Source: Bacilli bacterium (GTDB lineage: Bacteria > Bacillota_I > Bacilli_A > RF39 > UBA660). Taken from it: a stretch of 64,000 nucleotides of DNA. This document shows, piece after piece, positions 60,512-64,000 of this stretch. How positions within the stretch are numbered: the stretch's first letter is position 1; each line of letters starts with the position of its first letter. Both the position numbers and the translations under genes were made by a program. Location: contig JAFWJA010000021.1 in NCBI GenBank assembly GCA_017511805.1, forward strand, positions 164,277 through 228,276, given 5' to 3'. The notes under the pieces were generated by a model. That model worked only from the letters and a program-made list of their open reading frames with translations. It did no database searches and was not told the origin of the DNA.

Positions 60512-61199
60512 ACGATAATACCCATAATGTTGCCATGATACCATCATCATAACAAGTATACATAATTATATCAGAATCCATATAGAAGAATGAATTACCT
60601 TCAGTATCTACTAGATCTGGACCAGTGTTATAACCTTTAGATTTTTTTATTAATGTATATCTAATTATAGATCCATCTTCAAATTCAATATATGCAGTAT
60701 CTCCTTCTGTTAAGTAAGTTAAGACACTAAATCCTTGATAGTTATGGTCTGCGATAACTAATTTACCTTTATTTCTATAAAATGCAGCACTATCTTCATT
60801 ATTAACTATTTCTTGTAAAGAAGAACTTGAATATGTATTAACATTATAGTCATATAATGCAGCACTATAACCATATACATTTATTCTTCCGTAAGTACCA
60901 TAATTTACGTAATATGTTTCAGCAACAGGAGTATATTCTTCTACATATTCTTCAGTTGTAGAAGTTTCAACATACTCAGTACTTTCTGTTTCTTCAGTTA
61001 CTTCTTCTATTATTTCTTGTTTTTTTTGTTCTTCTATTTCTGTATTATCATTTCCATTATTTTCAGTATTAGACTCTTTTTGAATCTCAACTATATCTTT
61101 TTTATTTATATTATCAGTTTTAGCGTAAGTATTAGTTATTACAATAGTAAAAATAGATAATATAAATGTATAAAATAATACAATTAACCCTTTTTTCAT
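60510..61199 (-). CDS. Sortase-like secreted protein without the usual Arg
   Basis: A 229-aa protein: signal anchor (residues 1-24), an acidic Glu/Thr-rich linker (EEVTEETESTEYVE), then about 115 residues with sortase features: KLVIADHNYQGF (His152), EGDTAYIEF, NTGPDLVDTEG and MYTCYDDG (Cys216). The catalytic Arg expected shortly after the Cys is not seen (IMATLWVLS). The surface protein at 45.5 kb bears a sorting signal. ATG 61199 follows AAGGGG; the in-frame ATG at 61235 has no site. Confidence 0.65.
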   Translation of the reverse strand: MKKGLIVLFYTFILSIFTIVITNTYAKTDNINKKDIVEIQKESNTENNGNDNTEIEEQKKQEIIEEVTEETESTEYVETSTTEEYVEEYTPVAETYYVNYGTYGRINVYGYSAALYDYNVNTYSSSSLQEIVNNEDSAAFYRNKGKLVIADHNYQGFSVLTYLTEGDTAYIEFEDGSIIRYTLIKKSKGYNTGPDLVDTEGNSFFYMDSDIIMYTCYDDGIMATLWVLS

Positions 61200-61225
61200 T
61201 AAACCAACCCCTTGATTAGCGCTAT

Positions 61226-61254
61226 ATTTAATCATAAAAGGGTATTTTTGTCAA
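61226..61254 (-). promoter_or_regulatory. Promoter of the sortase-like gene
   Basis: On the minus strand TTGACA (61254-61249), a 17-bp spacer and TTAAAT (61231-61226). Confidence 0.65.
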
Positions 61255-61280
61255 ATTTTTTGGAGGTTTCTATTTTTACA

Positions 61281-61370
61281 AAAAAAATCCCATATGGGAT
61301 TTTATATACTTAGTAGAGCGATTAAAGTTCAAAGTAAGTCAAAATGTTTTCTTTTGATAGCTTAATTATA
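61281..61370 (-). ncRNA. Candidate small RNA, minus strand
   Basis: On the minus strand TATAAT (61370-61365) is followed about 65 bases on by a palindromic terminator AAAATCCCAT/ATGGGATTTT (61303-61284) with a T-run reading leftward. No gene needs this terminator. The transcript would be near 75 bases and contains no ORF with a ribosome site. No clear -35 was seen. It is the only structured element in the 334-base gap 61200-61533. Confidence 0.35.
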
Positions 61371-61501
61371 CAACAATTTTTTTAAAAATAAAATATCTAT
61401 AAAATCCTTTATAATTAAGAAAATCGGAAAATAGTAATATTACGATGATTTGAATGCTTATACTTTCAATAGCAGAGAAGATAGTAATATTTTGTTTTTT
61501 A

Positions 61502-61510
61502 TGTTATAAT
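61502..61510 (+). promoter_or_regulatory. Extended -10 promoter
   Basis: TGTTATAAT, 24 bases before ATG 61534. ATAGTAATATT occurs twice upstream (61431 and 61481). Confidence 0.6.
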
Positions 61511-61533
61511 AACATACCAAAAAGGAGGGTTAT

Positions 61534-63030
61534 ATGGCTTTTAACACATTAGAATATTTGAGAGACGGTAAAGTTGATTTTGTTTTTCACTGTACATCAT
61601 ATGATTATAAACACTTAATTGAAAATGTAAGAAAAGCACCAAATAGAATAGAAATTATAAATGGATTTCTTCCTAAATTAAAAGAAGAATTACCATCTTT
61701 TTGCTTTGCTGTTATATATGATGTTCCAGAATTTGCTGATGAAGCTTATGAATTATTAAATATTAAAAATATAACTTCAGAAATGTTAAATAATCTATTA
61801 TATAATTCTCCTTTAGGACTAAAAGTATTGTATGAAAACTTTGATATGTTTTTATCTACTAATGAGGATAGAAAGTATTTTGATGTAATAATAAAATATG
61901 CTTTTAATAGTAATAATAAAGAATTATTACATAAATTATCCATATATTCTGATCTTCATACTCGTTTCTTATTTATGAATTATTTAATAGATAATTATCC
62001 TGAAAGAATAAATGAAATCTATAATGATATTACTGAATATACAACATCTGTAACATTTGAACCATTTGAACAAATGACATTTTTACCTGAACTTATGAAA
62101 CAAGAGGATATATCTAAATTGGCAGTTAAATTATTAGGTAATAATCGTGAAAAAGATTATATCAAATTAAAAAAATTTATTCTTGAAAAATATAAATATA
62201 ATAATTTAGCATCAGAGTTATTAGATACTCCTTTTGTTGAAGATCCTACTAGAACTGGAGTATTAATTGTTGATAAAAAGAAAAAGGCAATACAAGAAGA
62301 TACTTTTAATAAAGATTCAAATACTTTGTTTGTTACATCAGCAAATTATCGCTTTCATATTTTATTTAATCATAAAGAAAGAATAAACCAGGAGTTATTA
62401 GATGAATTTGCTTATAAAATGAGATATTTTTTAGATGCCAAAAGAATAGATGAATATTCTGTAAATCAAGATGAACGGGATTTGAAGAGAATCGATAGTT
62501 GTGGGTTATCCGTTTTATTAGAAAAATGGACAGAGAAATATATGGATTTAAGTCAAAGTAAGGAATATGGATTTGTAGGAAATGGAACAACATGTAGCTG
62601 TTATAGAATTGGAGACTATGTAATTAAAATTGTAAAGACAAAATGGTCTTATGAAGATGAAATATGTCCTAATATATATTTAATTGCTAAGGATTATGAA
62701 GAAATCTATGTTAGAAATAAAGATGGAATAGTTGAAGGTGGATTGGAAGTTCAAAAGTATTTAACTAGGAATGCTAAGAATATAGATCCCAAATATTTTG
62801 GATATTTTGATGAGGCTTTGGAAAAATTGGGTTATAGAAGAACCGATACGCTAATTAATGGGTCATGTGGTGAAAATGCAATGCTACTTGATACATATTA
62901 TGATGCTGATTGTCCTAATCCAGCAAGTCTTCCTAAATGGTTTAAAGAGTATCCAATTGTAATAATTGATAGGGATAGAATATATCCAAAAGATAAAGTA
63001 TATGTGAAACAATTAAGAAGTGGATATTAA
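61534..63030 (+). CDS. Large hypothetical protein with kinase-like C-terminal region
   Basis: A 498-aa soluble protein. Residues 1-330 are helical and unrecognised. From about residue 345 GFVGNGTTCSCYRIGDYVIKIVK looks like a glycine-rich loop followed by the VIKI lysine strand of the protein kinase fold; the C-terminal part (SCGENAMLLDTYYD, VIIDRDRIY) does not show a clear HRD or DFG motif. It could be a pseudokinase. AAAGGAGGG is the ribosome site. Confidence 0.5.
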   Translation: MAFNTLEYLRDGKVDFVFHCTSYDYKHLIENVRKAPNRIEIINGFLPKLKEELPSFCFAVIYDVPEFADEAYELLNIKNITSEMLNNLLYNSPLGLKVLYENFDMFLSTNEDRKYFDVIIKYAFNSNNKELLHKLSIYSDLHTRFLFMNYLIDNYPERINEIYNDITEYTTSVTFEPFEQMTFLPELMKQEDISKLAVKLLGNNREKDYIKLKKFILEKYKYNNLASELLDTPFVEDPTRTGVLIVDKKKKAIQEDTFNKDSNTLFVTSANYRFHILFNHKERINQELLDEFAYKMRYFLDAKRIDEYSVNQDERDLKRIDSCGLSVLLEKWTEKYMDLSQSKEYGFVGNGTTCSCYRIGDYVIKIVKTKWSYEDEICPNIYLIAKDYEEIYVRNKDGIVEGGLEVQKYLTRNAKNIDPKYFGYFDEALEKLGYRRTDTLINGSCGENAMLLDTYYDADCPNPASLPKWFKEYPIVIIDRDRIYPKDKVYVKQLRSGY

Positions 63031-63081
63031 AAATATCTACAATACTTTTGTTCTAACGAATGCTCGGAATATTAAGATATT

Positions 63082-63107
63082 AGGAGAATGTAAAATTCTC
63101 CTTTTTC
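63082..63107 (+). terminator. Terminator
   Basis: An 8-bp stem AGGAGAAT/ATTCTCCT with loop GTAAA and T-run. Confidence 0.85.
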
Positions 63108-63108
63108 G

Positions 63109-63117
63109 TGTTATAAT
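63109..63117 (+). promoter_or_regulatory. Extended -10 promoter
   Basis: TGTTATAAT starts two bases after the preceding terminator; the next start codon is 18 bases on. Confidence 0.6.
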
Positions 63118-63135
63118 TACTTATAGGTGATTACT

Positions 63136-64000
63136 TTGAATATAGAGAATGAAGTTTTTAAAAGAACAAATGTTAATTTTAAAGAATTAGAAAAATATGG
63201 ATTTAAAAAGAATAAAGATTACTATGTTTTTGAAAAGAAATTTTTAAATGATGATTTTAAAGCAATAATAAAAGTCGATAATAATGGCCTTGTAAGTGGT
63301 AAAGTAATTGATTTACAAGTCGATGAAGAATATACAAACATTAGAACTGAAATGACTGGTGAATTTGTAAATAATGTTAGAAAGTCTTATAAAGATATCT
63401 TAATTGATATTAGAAAACATTGTTTTGAAATAAATTATTATATTTCTAATCAAGCGAATAGAATTAATAAATATATTAAGGAAAAGTATAACAATGAACC
63501 TGAATTCTTATGGGATAAATTTCCTGGATATGGAGTTTATAGAAATGAAAATAATAAATGGTATGCTATAATTATGAATTTAGATTTATCTAAATTAGAT
63601 AATGGAACTGGTGAAGTTGAAATTATTAATGTTAAATTAGATGAAAATAAAATTCAAAAGCTATTAAAACAAAGTGGATTTTATAAAGCATATCATATGA
63701 GTAAAACGGATTGGATATCAATAATATTAAATGATACTTTAATGGATGAAGAAATAATTTCATTAATAGAGGAATCATATAATTTAATTAGTGAACCAGA
63801 AGAATGGATAGTTCCAGCTAATCCCAAATATTATGATGTTGTAAATGCTTTTAATAGTTGTGATGAAATTATATGGAAACAATCAAGTGATATTCATGTT
63901 AATGATATAGTTTATTTATATGTAGCAGATCCATATTCTAAAATAATGTATAAATGTAAGGCAATAGAAGTAAATATACCATATGAATATAAAGATAAAA
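63136..64000 (+). CDS. YjbR/MmcQ-type protein with C-terminal EVE-like domain (partial)
   Basis: The frame starts at TTG 63136 behind AGGTGAT and is open to the window end (288 codons). An N-terminal YjbR-associated part is followed by a YjbR/MmcQ domain (EPEFLWDKFPGYGVYRN, NKWYAIIMNLDLSKL, YKAYHMSKTDWISIIL) and then an EVE/PUA-like domain (EEWIVPANPKYYDVVNAF, HVNDIVYLYVADP). EVE domains bind modified bases in nucleic acids. The stop lies beyond the window. Confidence 0.8.
   Translation, partial: MNIENEVFKRTNVNFKELEKYGFKKNKDYYVFEKKFLNDDFKAIIKVDNNGLVSGKVIDLQVDEEYTNIRTEMTGEFVNNVRKSYKDILIDIRKHCFEINYYISNQANRINKYIKEKYNNEPEFLWDKFPGYGVYRNENNKWYAIIMNLDLSKLDNGTGEVEIINVKLDENKIQKLLKQSGFYKAYHMSKTDWISIILNDTLMDEEIISLIEESYNLISEPEEWIVPANPKYYDVVNAFNSCDEIIWKQSSDIHVNDIVYLYVADPYSKIMYKCKAIEVNIPYEYKDK

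Noticed and set aside
1..64000. CRISPR array, insertion sequence or prophage
   Set aside because: No regularly spaced repeats, transposase, integrase or phage structural gene was found. ORF6N alone does not define a prophage.
1..64000. Mollicute-type code with TGA read as Trp
   Set aside because: TGA ends dapF and other genes in plausible places, and conserved Trp positions use TGG.

Overview
The window is very AT-rich DNA from a low-GC Gram-positive bacterium. Shine-Dalgarno sites of the AGGAGG type precede most genes. T-box riboswitches, AddAB, heterodimeric ABC exporters, CotJ-type coat proteins, a sortase-type surface anchor and an OatA-type acyltransferase all point to Bacillota. TGG encodes Trp and TGA is used as a stop (for example dapF), so this is genetic code 11 and not a code-4 mollicute. 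DapF and OatA imply a peptidoglycan wall. Short intergenic spaces and pared-down versions of AddB, AddA and Rel suggest a streamlined, probably uncultured, host-associated member of the Bacilli. That placement is inference.

Layout. 1-10.6 kb: a DUF308 membrane protein, a compact UvrD-like helicase, dapF, addB-addA and a zinc-ribbon/TPM membrane pair. 10.6-13 kb: a Glu T-box over a CYTH protein and gltX. 13-20.9 kb: Nudix, PH-like, tRNA-Cys and tRNA-Gly, guaD-like deaminase, glycolipid-type glycosyltransferase, slipin and a cotJ pair in which cotJA appears fused to cotJB. 21-27 kb: dinB, lineage-specific proteins and tex. 27-30 kb: a minus-strand operon (80-aa protein, phosphoribosyltransferase, LOG-like protein, hisS) behind a promoter, a His-rich 22-codon leader ORF and an attenuator-like terminator. 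30-33.3 kb: an ORF6N/PLD-like protein, then a nucleotide-sanitation cluster (two Nudix, one ITPase, one HD protein) that includes decayed copies of an ITPase and a Nudix gene. 33.3-38.5 kb: a truncated Rel with its own leader, then metG and proS, each under a T-box. 38.5-52.7 kb: DUF4186, DUF2752, an ABC exporter pair, unknown proteins, an LPXTG-like surface protein, a GGDEF protein and assorted enzymes. 52.8-64 kb: a beta-helix surface protein, small membrane proteins, an OatA-like acyltransferase, an AbrB-ABC operon, a TMP-kinase-like protein, a sortase-like protein, a kinase-like protein and a YjbR-EVE protein cut by the window end.

Regulation is the most distinctive part. Four aminoacyl-tRNA synthetase transcription units each have a 5' leader: gltX, metG and proS use T-boxes with readable GAA, ATG and CCT specifiers, whereas hisS has no T-box but has a His-codon leader peptide with mutually exclusive hairpins. 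The rel gene has a second leader ORF whose start codon is buried in an 11-bp stem and whose end lies in a 12-bp terminator. Many ordinary genes instead use an extended -10 element (TGNTATAAT), often placed within a few bases of the T-run of the preceding terminator.
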